From positions 1 to 6,337 of the forward strand of contig WRJP01000104.1 of assembly GCA_009778535.1 (NCBI GenBank): a stretch of 6,337 nt of DNA, written 5' to 3'. This DNA comes from Propionibacteriaceae bacterium (GTDB lineage: Bacteria > Actinomycetota > Actinomycetes > Propionibacteriales > Propionibacteriaceae). The notes beneath the pieces are model-generated. The model saw only the letters and a list, made by a program, of their open reading frames with translations. It did no database searches and was not told the origin of the DNA. Positions 1 to 6,072 of the stretch are shown in pieces (the first letter of the stretch is position 1; every line of letters starts with the position of its first letter). A program made the position numbers and the translations under genes.

Positions 1-212
1 TGGAAATCAGAATTTGGGTCAGGAATCGGGGTTGAGGCATACCAGAACGCGATTACTGCGAACCCTGCCACACCCAAGACAGCGATCGTTATTCCTACCC
101 ATTTCAGTACTCGCACCCAAACCGGACGCTTCTTACGGCGGCGTTGTTGTGAAGGCTTTCGGGTGTTCGCTTGGGGTCTTTTTGCTGCAGCGGTATGTTT
201 TGGCTTAGCCAT
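1..212 (-). CDS. Class A penicillin-binding protein, N-terminal part (runs off the left edge)
   Basis: This is probably the start of a bifunctional peptidoglycan glycosyltransferase/transpeptidase (PonA/PBP1 type), which polymerises and cross-links cell wall at the outer face of the membrane. Only 70 codons lie in the window. Residues 1-30 are a basic cytoplasmic tail rich in Lys, Arg and Gln. About residues 36-57 form one hydrophobic membrane anchor. It is followed by YASTPIPDPNSDF, which resembles the short linker that precedes the glycosyltransferase domain in actinobacterial class A PBPs. No catalytic domain is visible, so the family call rests on this linker, the membrane layout and the neighbour. 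The ATG at 212-210 has a good ribosome site, GAGGA at 222-218, five bases upstream and inside the preceding gene. The start overlaps the DUF5318 stop by 8 bases (ATGGCTAA), which implies translational coupling. DUF5318 followed by a ponA gene is a known actinobacterial arrangement (Rv0049-Rv0050 in Mycobacterium tuberculosis). An alternative is another single-pass membrane protein with a basic tail. Confidence 0.75.
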   Translation of the reverse strand, partial: MAKPKHTAAAKRPQANTRKPSQQRRRKKRPVWVRVLKWVGITIAVLGVAGFAVIAFWYASTPIPDPNSDF

Positions 213-624
213 AAATATCCTCAACTGTTGGTTGCCGCCGCGGAGGACGACGTTTGACTCCGTCACCTAAGAGGTATGAATGAATCAAATGGTTCCACCC
301 ACACTCGACGCAGACTTCAACCACAAACACCTTAAACTCACCGTATTCACTTTGCATCTCGCCCAATTCCGCGGTGGTCTTTATCCTCCCGGAATATTGA
401 CCAAGCTGGTCACCAAAAACATAGTTCAGGTTCAGCAACCGCCTATTATCGCAGATTGGACACGGTATTTTCGATTCCTCGCCATGATGGAGCGCTGAAC
501 GCACCAGCATTGGGTCGGCGTCACAGGCATCAGCTCTGGTCAAGACACGTGAAGGCTGCCGTAAAGACTCCAGTGCATGTCGCCTTTGCAGCGTGTAATA
601 CACCTCTTCACGTTTTGACCACAT
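205..624 (-). CDS. DUF5318 family protein, probable zinc ribbon, upstream of the PBP gene
   Basis: This 139-residue soluble protein matches the actinobacterial DUF5318 family (Rv0049-like), whose function is not established. It has two CxxC pairs, CPIC at residues 55-58 and CVEC at 105-108, spaced like the two knuckles of a zinc ribbon. Between them are the family-typical stretches YVFGDQLGQYSGR and TAELG, and after them the conserved CGWNHLIHSYLLG. The tail is basic and proline-rich (KRRPPRRQP). The ATG at 624 was chosen because family members start close to this point. A TTG at 633, in frame and three codons upstream, is an alternative with a GCAGG about eight bases before it. The gene lies downstream of the tRNA-Gly gene on the same strand, with no clear terminator between them. 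Its last 8 bases overlap the PBP start, so a role linked to cell-wall synthesis is plausible but is inference only. Confidence 0.85.
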   Translation of the reverse strand: MWSKREEVYYTLQRRHALESLRQPSRVLTRADACDADPMLVRSALHHGEESKIPCPICDNRRLLNLNYVFGDQLGQYSGRIKTTAELGEMQSEYGEFKVFVVEVCVECGWNHLIHSYLLGDGVKRRPPRRQPTVEDIYG

Positions 625-694
625 GGAACCCAAGCCTAGCCTGCTTCTTCAAACCCGCTGCGATGAGCACAACAGACAGCCACGCTGCCACTAG

Positions 695-765
695 AGCGAG
701 CGACGGGAATCGAACCCGCCTCTGCAGCTTGGGAAGCTGCCGTTCTACCGATGAACTACGCTCGC
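695..765 (-). tRNA. tRNA-Gly, anticodon CCC
   Basis: The minus strand folds as a complete 71-base cloverleaf. The acceptor arms GCGAGCG (765-759) and CGCTCGC (702-696) pair over all seven bases. The D arm is GTTC-ATCGGTA-GAAC. The anticodon stem is GCAGC/GCTGC around the loop TTCCCAA, giving anticodon CCC, which reads GGG glycine codons. The T arm is GCGGG-TTCGATT-CCCGT with one G-T pair. The discriminator base is T at 695. CCA is not encoded (the next bases are CTA), so it would be added by nucleotidyltransferase, as is usual in Actinobacteria. I see no intron or mismatch in the stems. Confidence 0.97.
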
Positions 766-777
766 AGACTCCCAGGT

Positions 778-786
778 AGTTTAGCA
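778..786 (-). promoter_or_regulatory. Candidate extended -10 element for tRNA-Gly
   Basis: The minus strand reads TGCTAAACT, an extended -10 (TGn followed by TAAACT). It is about 13 bases upstream of the tRNA 5' end, so transcription would start about six bases before the mature tRNA. No good -35 sits at the standard distance. A TTGACG lies at 825-820 but is too far for this -10; at 17 bases it would pair instead with a poor ATGATC. Prediction by eye only. Confidence 0.35.
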
Positions 787-836
787 GTTGTGGTGAGATC
801 ATTTGACCCACCCGGTAATCGTCAACGTTCAACTAT

Positions 837-852
837 CAATACATGATTGTAT
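837..852. promoter_or_regulatory. Palindromic candidate operator upstream of the furA remnant
   Basis: Two overlapping perfect inverted repeats share this AT-rich stretch: CAAT-ACATG-ATTG (837-849) and ATACA-TGAT-TGTAT (839-852). It ends seven bases before the candidate -10 of the furA-remnant/katG unit. In mycobacteria FurA controls its own furA-katG promoter from an AT-rich site just upstream, so this may be a FurA operator that has outlived its regulator, or a site for another peroxide or metal regulator. The sequence does not match the classic Fur or PerR box closely, so the identity of the binder is inference. Confidence 0.4.
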
Positions 853-858
853 GCGGCA

Positions 859-864
859 TAAAAT
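859..864 (+). promoter_or_regulatory. Candidate -10 of the furA-remnant/katG transcript
   Basis: TAAAAT matches the sigma-70-type -10 at five of six positions. The -35 region (836-841) is weak and falls on the palindrome at 837-852, as would suit a regulated promoter. Transcription would start around 871-873, next to the GTG at 874. The ancestral furA may therefore have been leaderless, and katG would carry a leader of about 190 bases. Confidence 0.4.
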
Positions 865-873
865 GAGTTTAGA

Positions 874-1068
874 GTGTGCTACGTGGCCAAAACCCCAAAG
901 CATACGTTACGACGCCCTGGCATGCGTGTGACTCGGCCACGAGCAAGAAACCATCGACATCACGTGCTGTACCGAGAATCTGAAACGATGGTAGCTGCCT
1001 GTTCTGCTGGGGAACCAACCTCTTGCTTTTTCTACCTGCCAAACATGATCAGAAAGGTTCGCTCATGA
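874..1068 (+). pseudogene. furA: Internally deleted remnant of furA (Fur-family regulator)
   Basis: The open frame from a GTG start holds 64 codons, against about 145-150 for a complete FurA. Residues 12-23, LRRPGMRVTRPR, match the start of the FurA winged-helix domain. Residues 26-31, NHRHHV, then resume at the His-rich metal-site strand of the dimerisation domain. RESETMV and CSAGEPTSC (34-51) follow the family pattern that reads roughly RECGxMV...CAxGEAPC. About 60 residues, including the recognition helix, are missing between residues 23 and 26. The first CxxC zinc pair is changed to Tyr33 and Ser36, and the C-terminal part is absent. The frame ends at a TGA that overlaps the katG ATG (ATGA). 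Position immediately before katG is the classic furA-katG order. The fragment cannot work as a repressor; it may survive as leader RNA or a short coupled peptide. The family alignment is from memory, not from a search. Confidence 0.72.
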
Positions 1069-3281
1069 CTGATACCAACGAAAAGTGCTGCCAAACCGAA
1101 ACGAGTCAAAGTCAGTCCCAATGTCCGGTCACGCATGACCGGATGTTCCAAGGTGACGACAACCGCCAGTGGTGGCCTAACCGGTTGAATTTGAAGATAT
1201 TAGCCAAGAATCCGGCTGTTGCTAATCCACTTGGTGAAGAATTCAACTATGCCGAGGCGTTCGCCGCATTAGATCTTGATGCAGTGAAGCGTGATCTTGA
1301 AGCAGTCATGACGGATTCCAAGCCATGGTGGCCTGCCGATTTTGGCAACTACGGCCCGCTGATGATTCGGATGGCCTGGCATGCTGCTGGCACGTACCGA
1401 ACTAAAGATGGCCGCGGCGGCGCGGCGTCGGCGCAGCAGCGCTTTGCTCCGTTGAACAGTTGGCCAGATAACGTCAGTCTCGACAAAGCGCGGAGGCTAA
1501 TCTGGCCGGTCAAAAAGAAGTACGGTAAGGCAATCTCTTGGGCAGATTTGATGATCCTGGCTGGTAATGTCGCTTTAGAGTCAATGGGCTTCAAAACCTT
1601 CGGCTTCGGCGGTGGACGCATTGATGCCTGGGAGCCCGACGACGATACATACTGGGGTTCCGAAACCACTTGGCTCGACGATAAGCGCTACAGCGGGGAA
1701 CGTGACCTAGAGAACCCGCTGGCCGCAGTCCAGATGGGCTTGATCTACGTAAATCCAGAAGGTCCAAACGGCAATCCTGATCCGCTCGCCGCAGCAAAAG
1801 ATATCCGCGAAACATTTGCTCGGATGGCGATGAATGACGAGGAGACCGTGGCGCTGATTGCTGGCGGACATACGTTCGGAAAAACCCACGGCGCAGGTTC
1901 GGCCGACCATGTCGGCCCTGAACCAGAGGCTGCTCCGATGGAACAGCAAGGGCTGGGGTGGAAGAGCAGCTTCGGCACCGGAAAAGGCGGCGATACTATT
2001 ACTAGCGGCTTGGAAGTCACCTGGACGACTACCCCTACAAAGTGGAGCAACAATTTCTTCTGGAATCTGTTCAGCTTTGAATGGGAGTTGACAACCAGTC
2101 CAGCCGGAGCGCACCAGTGGCAGCCAAAACACGGCGCAGGTGCCGGAACCGTTCCAGACGCACATGACCCGTCAAAACGCCATGCCCCAACCATGCTAAC
2201 CACCGATTTGTCGCTGCGCTTCGACCCGATCTACGAACCGATCGCGCGGCATTTCATGGAGAATCCCGATGATTTTGCGGATGCTTTCGCGCGAGCTTGG
2301 TTCAAACTGACCCACCGTGACATGGGCCCGATTGCCCGTTATCTTGGTGCAGAAGTACCAAGCGAAGCATTGATCTGGCAAGACCCAGTACCTTCGGTAG
2401 ACCATGATCTAATCGATGCCAATGACGTCGCCGCACTCAAGCGTGAGGTGCTCGCTTCAGGTTTGACGGTTTCGCAATTGGTACGCACTGCCTGGGCAGC
2501 TGCCTCAACCTTCCGTGACAGCGACAAGCGCGGCGGCGCCAACGGTGGACGCATCAGACTAGAACCCCAGCGCGGTTGGGCAGTGAATAATCCAAGCGAT
2601 TTGCACAAAGTGCTGGATTCGCTAGAAACCATTCAAAAGTCGTTCAACGCCGCAGCGCCTGGCAACAAGCAAGTTTCGATGGCCGATCTGATCGTGTTAG
2701 GCGGCTGTGCTGGTGTGGAACAAGCCGCTAAGAACGCTGGTTTTGACATTGATGTCCCGTTCGTTCCTGGACGTACCGACGCCACTGCCGAATGGACAGA
2801 CGTGGAATCGTTCGCCGTGCTAGAACCTGCTGCTGACGGATTCCGCAACTACCAAAGCGCTGATCAGAAGGTTCCGGCCGAATACTTACTAGTCTACAAA
2901 GCTAACCTGCTCTCCTTATCGGCACCGGAGTTGACGGTTCTAGTTGGAGGCATGCGGGTATTGGGTGCCAACTTTGACGGGTCTGACCTCGGTGTGCTGA
3001 CCAAAAACGTCGGCTCCCTGAGCAACGATTTCTTCGTGAACCTGCTAGACCTAGAAACCACCTGGCAGCCTGCCGATGCTGATTCAAAGCTCTTTGCTGG
3101 ACAGGGCGCGAATGGAGCGCTCTGGAAAGCCAGCCGTGCCGATCTGGTGTTTGGTTCCAACGCAGAACTGCGTGCTGTCGCGGAGGTATACGCCAGTGAC
3201 GATGCGAAAGAAAAGTTCGTGCAAGACTTTGTCGCTGCTTGGACAAAGGTGATGAACCTGGATCGTTTCGACCTGGCCTGA
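1065..3281 (+). CDS. katG: Catalase-peroxidase KatG
   Basis: This cytoplasmic haem enzyme destroys hydrogen peroxide by catalase and peroxidase activities. The 738-residue protein is full length for the family. The N-terminal domain has the distal site Arg102, Trp105 and His106 (MIRMAWHAAGTYR). The Met-Tyr-Trp cross-link partners are Trp105, Tyr228 and Met254. The proximal haem ligand is His269 (AGGHTFGKTHGAG), with Trp320 behind it. Ser314, in DTITSG, is the equivalent of Ser315 of M. tuberculosis KatG, the site linked to isoniazid activation. Arg418, the mobile arginine needed for catalase activity, is kept. The second, haem-less domain runs to the canonical end MNLDRFDLA. The ATG at 1065 was chosen because AGAAAGG sits seven bases before it and MTDTNEKC starts like other KatGs; an in-frame TTG at 1023 lies inside the furA remnant. 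No frameshift is seen. It probably shares the promoter ahead of the furA remnant, and loss of FurA suggests altered regulation. Confidence 0.98.
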   Translation: MTDTNEKCCQTETSQSQSQCPVTHDRMFQGDDNRQWWPNRLNLKILAKNPAVANPLGEEFNYAEAFAALDLDAVKRDLEAVMTDSKPWWPADFGNYGPLMIRMAWHAAGTYRTKDGRGGAASAQQRFAPLNSWPDNVSLDKARRLIWPVKKKYGKAISWADLMILAGNVALESMGFKTFGFGGGRIDAWEPDDDTYWGSETTWLDDKRYSGERDLENPLAAVQMGLIYVNPEGPNGNPDPLAAAKDIRETFARMAMNDEETVALIAGGHTFGKTHGAGSADHVGPEPEAAPMEQQGLGWKSSFGTGKGGDTITSGLEVTWTTTPTKWSNNFFWNLFSFEWELTTSPAGAHQWQPKHGAGAGTVPDAHDPSKRHAPTMLTTDLSLRFDPIYEPIARHFMENPDDFADAFARAWFKLTHRDMGPIARYLGAEVPSEALIWQDPVPSVDHDLIDANDVAALKREVLASGLTVSQLVRTAWAAASTFRDSDKRGGANGGRIRLEPQRGWAVNNPSDLHKVLDSLETIQKSFNAAAPGNKQVSMADLIVLGGCAGVEQAAKNAGFDIDVPFVPGRTDATAEWTDVESFAVLEPAADGFRNYQSADQKVPAEYLLVYKANLLSLSAPELTVLVGGMRVLGANFDGSDLGVLTKNVGSLSNDFFVNLLDLETTWQPADADSKLFAGQGANGALWKASRADLVFGSNAELRAVAEVYASDDAKEKFVQDFVAAWTKVMNLDRFDLA

Positions 3282-3284
3282 CAC

Positions 3285-3347
3285 CCAGGGTCGATTGCGA
3301 AACTTGCGCAGACATAAACCACAGGTTTTGACGCAAGACACCCTTGG
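3285..3347 (+). terminator. Nested inverted repeat after katG, possible terminator
   Basis: Three nested pairings follow the katG stop: an outer CCAGGGT (3285-3291) with ACCCTTGG (3340-3347, one bulge), a middle CTTGCG (3303-3308) with CGCAAG (3332-3337), and an inner AAACC-ACA-GGTTT (3316-3328). There is no T-run after the stem, so this would be a non-canonical terminator or an RNA-stabilising 3' structure. The overall fold has large internal loops, so confidence is limited. Confidence 0.4.
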
Positions 3348-3365
3348 CTGAGACGACGCCAGGGC

Positions 3366-3393
3366 TTGCCCGTGCGTCCAACAGAGTTAGACT
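3366..3393 (+). promoter_or_regulatory. Candidate pdxH promoter giving a leaderless transcript
   Basis: TTGCCC (3366-3371) and TAGACT (3388-3393) are spaced by 16 bases and fit -35 and -10 boxes moderately well. The -10 ends six bases before the pdxH ATG at 3400, so transcription would start at or next to the A of the start codon. This agrees with the lack of a ribosome-binding site there. Confidence 0.45.
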
Positions 3394-3399
3394 GCTGGC

Positions 3400-4032
3400 A
3401 TGGATTTGTGGGGAATGCGAAAAAGCTACGAGCAGGGCGAGTTGGACGAAACCCAACTAGCCGAGGTGCCGCAGACATTCTTCGAGAAGTGGTTGCAGGA
3501 TGCGGTTGATGCGAATATTCCAGAGCCTTCGGCAATGACGTTGGCGACGGTTGATGTAAACGCTCGTCCGTCCACACGCGTCGTGTTGTTGAAAGGGATT
3601 GACGGCGGTGGATTGATCTTCTACACAAACTACAACTCGCGCAAAGGGCAAGACCTCGTCGTCAATCCTTACGGAGCGCTGCAATTCCATTGGGCAGAAC
3701 TGGAGCGTCAAGTACGCATTGAAGGCAAAATCGAGAAGGTCAGTTCGGCCGAATCTGATGCATATTACGCAGTACGTCCATTGGATTCACGGATAGGAGC
3801 CTGGGCTTCGCCGCAGAGTGAACTGATTTCCTCACGAGCTACCCTCCTAGCAAATGCCGCCAAAGTGTCAGCGAAATACGGGCTTAACCCACCGCGTCCA
3901 CCGCACTGGGGTGGCTACCGATTGGTACCCGAAGTCTGGGAGTTTTGGCAGGGAAGAAAATCACGGCTTCATGATCGGGTACGTTACCGACGCGAGCAGG
4001 CTAGCTGGCTAAAGGAACGACTCGCGCCCTAG
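3400..4032 (+). CDS. pdxH: Pyridoxine/pyridoxamine 5'-phosphate oxidase PdxH
   Basis: This FMN-dependent cytoplasmic enzyme oxidises pyridoxine or pyridoxamine 5'-phosphate to pyridoxal 5'-phosphate, using oxygen and releasing peroxide. The 210 residues cover the whole family length. MRKSYEQGELDE near the N-terminus is the usual opening. MTLATVDVNARPSTRVVLLK (about 46-65) is the FMN-binding split-barrel strand, followed by FYTNYNSRKG. ALQFHWAELERQVRIEG carries the central strands, and RPLDSRIGAWASPQS the conserved active-site loop. The C-terminal RLHDRVRYRR, ending WLKERLAP, is diagnostic. The ATG at 3400 gives a normal N-terminus; the in-frame ATG at 3415 would remove only five residues. There is no Shine-Dalgarno at 3400, consistent with leaderless translation. 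The stop overlaps the stop of the convergent LCP gene. The katG neighbour could remove peroxide made by this enzyme, but that link is speculative. Confidence 0.97.
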   Translation: MDLWGMRKSYEQGELDETQLAEVPQTFFEKWLQDAVDANIPEPSAMTLATVDVNARPSTRVVLLKGIDGGGLIFYTNYNSRKGQDLVVNPYGALQFHWAELERQVRIEGKIEKVSSAESDAYYAVRPLDSRIGAWASPQSELISSRATLLANAAKVSAKYGLNPPRPPHWGGYRLVPEVWEFWQGRKSRLHDRVRYRREQASWLKERLAP

Positions 4033-4035
4033 CCT
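3998..4035. terminator. Inverted repeat spanning the pdxH/LCP stop overlap, weak terminator candidate
   Basis: AGGCTAG (3998-4004) pairs perfectly with CTAGCCT (4029-4035) around a 24-base loop, and TTTCG follows on the plus strand. It lies inside the last codons of pdxH and spans both stop codons. It is the only hairpin I see at this convergent boundary. The loop is long and the T-run short, so a chance match is possible. Confidence 0.22.
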
Positions 4036-5141
4036 TTCGTCAGGCCGTTCGTATTACCATTGCGCTCAATGTATTCAGCGACAGTGTCATTTTGAATCGC
4101 TTCAGCTAGTTCAGCCATCAGTTTTTCGTGAACAATGTCGATGGAAGCATTTGCTGGTGATCTTCCGTAACCCTTGATAGGTGCTTGCAGCGAAATAATG
4201 TCAGCCCCACCCGAAACGTTCAGCGACATCGCAATCGAAATCATCTCCGAGTTAGTCAACTTGTCGTCCACTCTAAAGTAGCTGCCGACATTATTGATCA
4301 GTGCCTGCAAGGCGGCAGGATTGGTCAGTGTGTCTTTGTTCAGAAGTTTCAGAAAGATAGCACGCAGCACCGTGCGATGTCGTTCAGACCGATCTAAATC
4401 TCCATTGGGTAGCCCATATCGCTCCCTGACATAGCACAGCAGTTTATCGCCTGCCATGGTTATTTCACCCTTGGGGTAGGTATAGCCACGACTTTGAGAC
4501 GCGATTCTGTTATTGATGGTTACGCCTCCGATTACCTCAGTGATCATGACGAATTCTTCCATGTCAATCACGGCGGTGTGATCCATATTCATTCCGACCA
4601 GCTTCTGCAAAGTCCTCACTACTAGCGGTGGGCCGCCGTATGCATAGGCAGCGTTAATTTTGTTTTTCCCGCGGCCAGGGATATCTACATACATGTCGCG
4701 CGGGAATGAGATCAGATACATCTTGTCGCGGTCAGCGTTTATGTGGGCGATCATCAGGACATCGCTACGGCCGGCATCTCCACTACCGCGTGAGTCCGAG
4801 CCCATTACCACAATATTGAGCGGGGCATACTGCTTCCCATCAGGAATTTTTGCAATCGGCAACTCGGGATCGTAAGTCACCAATTCAGGGTCACGTTCTA
4901 TGCTACTGAGGGCGCTTTGGGCTTGCTGCCAAGCCCAAGCTGCAAATCCAAGCGCAACGATCAACAACGCTCCCAAAGAGATTAATACGATTCGTGCAGT
5001 GCGACGTGATTTCTTCTTCTGAATCGCTCGAGAGGGCACCTCGTTTGTATCAAGCAATTCAGTAATAGCTGTGGTATCTTCACTCGCTCTGCGTGGAGAA
5101 TCCGATGGTTCCGCTCGAAAAATCCGATCGTCAATATTCAT
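4029..5141 (-). CDS. LytR-CpsA-Psr (LCP) family cell-wall glycopolymer transferase
   Basis: LCP proteins attach undecaprenyl-linked glycopolymers (teichoic acid, capsule or arabinogalactan types) to peptidoglycan on the outer face of the membrane. This 370-residue protein has a charged cytoplasmic tail (1-50), one membrane helix (about 51-71) and an extracellular LCP domain (about 107-265). Visible LCP features are NIVVMGSDSR (109-118), GRSDVLMI (124-131) with Asp127, the strand MYLISFPRDMYVDIPG with Arg148-Asp149, KINAAYAYGG, the IGGVTI strand, and the lipid-phosphate-binding block YVRERYGLPNGDLDRSERHR (238-257). That block usually ends RQ or RQQ; here it reads RHR, a modest departure. The C-terminal part is short, with no LytR_C domain. 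The ATG at 5141 has a strong GGAGAGGG ribosome site six bases upstream. The TAG stop overlaps the pdxH stop in the shared bases CTAG. The exact glycopolymer cannot be told from sequence. Confidence 0.93.
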   Translation of the reverse strand: MNIDDRIFRAEPSDSPRRASEDTTAITELLDTNEVPSRAIQKKKSRRTARIVLISLGALLIVALGFAAWAWQQAQSALSSIERDPELVTYDPELPIAKIPDGKQYAPLNIVVMGSDSRGSGDAGRSDVLMIAHINADRDKMYLISFPRDMYVDIPGRGKNKINAAYAYGGPPLVVRTLQKLVGMNMDHTAVIDMEEFVMITEVIGGVTINNRIASQSRGYTYPKGEITMAGDKLLCYVRERYGLPNGDLDRSERHRTVLRAIFLKLLNKDTLTNPAALQALINNVGSYFRVDDKLTNSEMISIAMSLNVSGGADIISLQAPIKGYGRSPANASIDIVHEKLMAELAEAIQNDTVAEYIERNGNTNGLTKG

Positions 5142-5170
5142 GCGTTTCCCTCTCCAAGATGTCTGTGCCA

Positions 5171-5199
5171 GTTAGATATCACTCGTCAATGATACTAAC
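5171..5199. repeat. Imperfect palindrome in the LCP/protease divergent region
   Basis: GTTAG-A-TATCA (5171-5181) is the inverted complement of TGATA-CTAAC (5190-5199), with one bulged A and an 8-base loop (CTCGTCAA). Ten paired bases in 29 make this the strongest dyad in the 253-base divergent intergenic region. It lies 30-58 bases upstream of the LCP start, so it could be an operator over the LCP promoter or a hairpin in its 5' leader. There is no T-run, so it is not a typical terminator. Confidence 0.5.
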
Positions 5200-5394
5200 T
5201 CTTTCAAAATCATGTTCTCACCTGTCCGGTATAGTCTCCAGTGCTTGCCAGCATTATCGGATCACGAACGACTCGTTTCAACTCTCTGAATACGCAGAAT
5301 TTGGACTGTTGCGCTAAATTTTATGTAGAAGTACGGTTTCTAACCTTAATAGCAAACTGACAACTCCTGCTTCAAGATCGACGAAAGAGGGACA

Positions 5395-6072
5395 GTGAAG
5401 GCAATCTCCAAAATCGCAGCGGTATTCATTGCTGGTTCATTAATCTTGGGAACCCCAAGTGTTGCAGTTGCAGATGTGGTTGACCCGCCCGAAACGAGTG
5501 CAATTCCTGTAGCTGCAAACGATGTAAAGCTCCCCAGTGGAGTCAACCGAGTTTCTTTCGTAGAGCTTCGCCCCAACGATTCAGTTGCCGTCACTCACTC
5601 AACTGGTGGCGGGTATATACCTTCACCCATGAGCAGGGACGCCATCAACGACGCCAACTACAACTCAGGTAAGGCTGCGACCCATGCAGCCTTACCAGCC
5701 AAATTCGACCTGCGAACCTCCGGCTTGGTGGCTCCAGTGAAAGACCAAGGTTCCTTTGGAACGTGCTGGTCATTCGCAGCAATGGCCTCCGCAGAGTCGG
5801 CGATTATGCGGAATGAGGCAGTGTCTTCCTTTACAACACTTTCGGAAAAACATCTTGTTAACTCGGTATACAACACTTATCCGAGTACAAAATCTTTTAG
5901 CACAACCGATTCCTTGCAGAAAGGTGGAAATGACTTTCAGGCAGCTGCTGCCCTTACAAGATGGCAGGGCGCTAGGACAAGTGCTGCGTTCCCCTACACA
6001 GATGTGGCTACTCCGATTTCTGAGGCAGATATCAAAACCTCTGATTTCCATTTGAAGCTGCTGTTTTTTTAA
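5395..6072 (+). CDS. Secreted papain-like (C1) cysteine protease, cut off by the junction
   Basis: The protein begins with a Sec signal peptide: MKAISK, a hydrophobic core, then AVA-D with likely cleavage after residue 26. A pro-region or linker follows to about residue 98. The C1 peptidase domain then opens with LPAKFDLRTSGLVAPVKDQG and reaches the catalytic motif QGSFGTCWSFAA, with oxyanion Gln118 and nucleophile Cys124. LSEKHLVNSV and GGNDFQAAAALTRW are the next family motifs. The catalytic His and Asn should lie further on but are missing: family resemblance fades around residues 216-221. The last residues, KLLFF, are antisense to the V-ATPase fragment, so the true gene is truncated near 6030-6058. 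The start is GTG at 5395, with AAAGAGGG just upstream. A weak promoter pair (TTTGGA 5300-5305, TATGTA 5322-5327) is possible. Substrate unknown; bacterial C1 proteases of this kind are surface or secreted enzymes. Confidence 0.85.
   Translation: MKAISKIAAVFIAGSLILGTPSVAVADVVDPPETSAIPVAANDVKLPSGVNRVSFVELRPNDSVAVTHSTGGGYIPSPMSRDAINDANYNSGKAATHAALPAKFDLRTSGLVAPVKDQGSFGTCWSFAAMASAESAIMRNEAVSSFTTLSEKHLVNSVYNTYPSTKSFSTTDSLQKGGNDFQAAAALTRWQGARTSAAFPYTDVATPISEADIKTSDFHLKLLFF
6028..6058. other. Probable chimeric junction between actinobacterial and Fibrobacter-like DNA
   Basis: To the left, the plus strand encodes the C1 protease through about TSDFHL. To the right, the minus strand encodes a V-ATPase subunit D that resembles its family as far as about LQMEIR (codon 40 ends at 6040). 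The two reading frames overlap antiparallel only in this short stretch, and each loses family resemblance on crossing it. No insertion sequence ends, target-site duplication or attachment site are visible. A metagenome or assembly chimera is the simplest explanation; a natural recombination is the alternative. Confidence 0.65.

Noticed and set aside
280..498. Plus-strand 72-codon open frame over the DUF5318 gene.
   Set aside because: It is antisense to a conserved CxxC protein and has no family features.
882..941. CGTGGCC (882-888) and GGCCACG (935-941) as a riboswitch-like stem in the katG leader.
   Set aside because: The 46-base loop has no supporting inner stems that I can see, and the bases fall in the furA-remnant coding pattern, so a chance match is likely.
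1707..2203. Two long minus-strand open frames of 152 codons inside katG.
   Set aside because: They lie fully antisense to a well-conserved katG, show no recognisable family or ribosome site, and are expected from its codon pattern.
2894..3628. A 244-codon minus-strand open frame over the katG end, the intergenic region and the pdxH start.
   Set aside because: It is antisense to two certain genes and crosses their intergenic region, with low-complexity Ser/Arg/Pro composition and no family resemblance.
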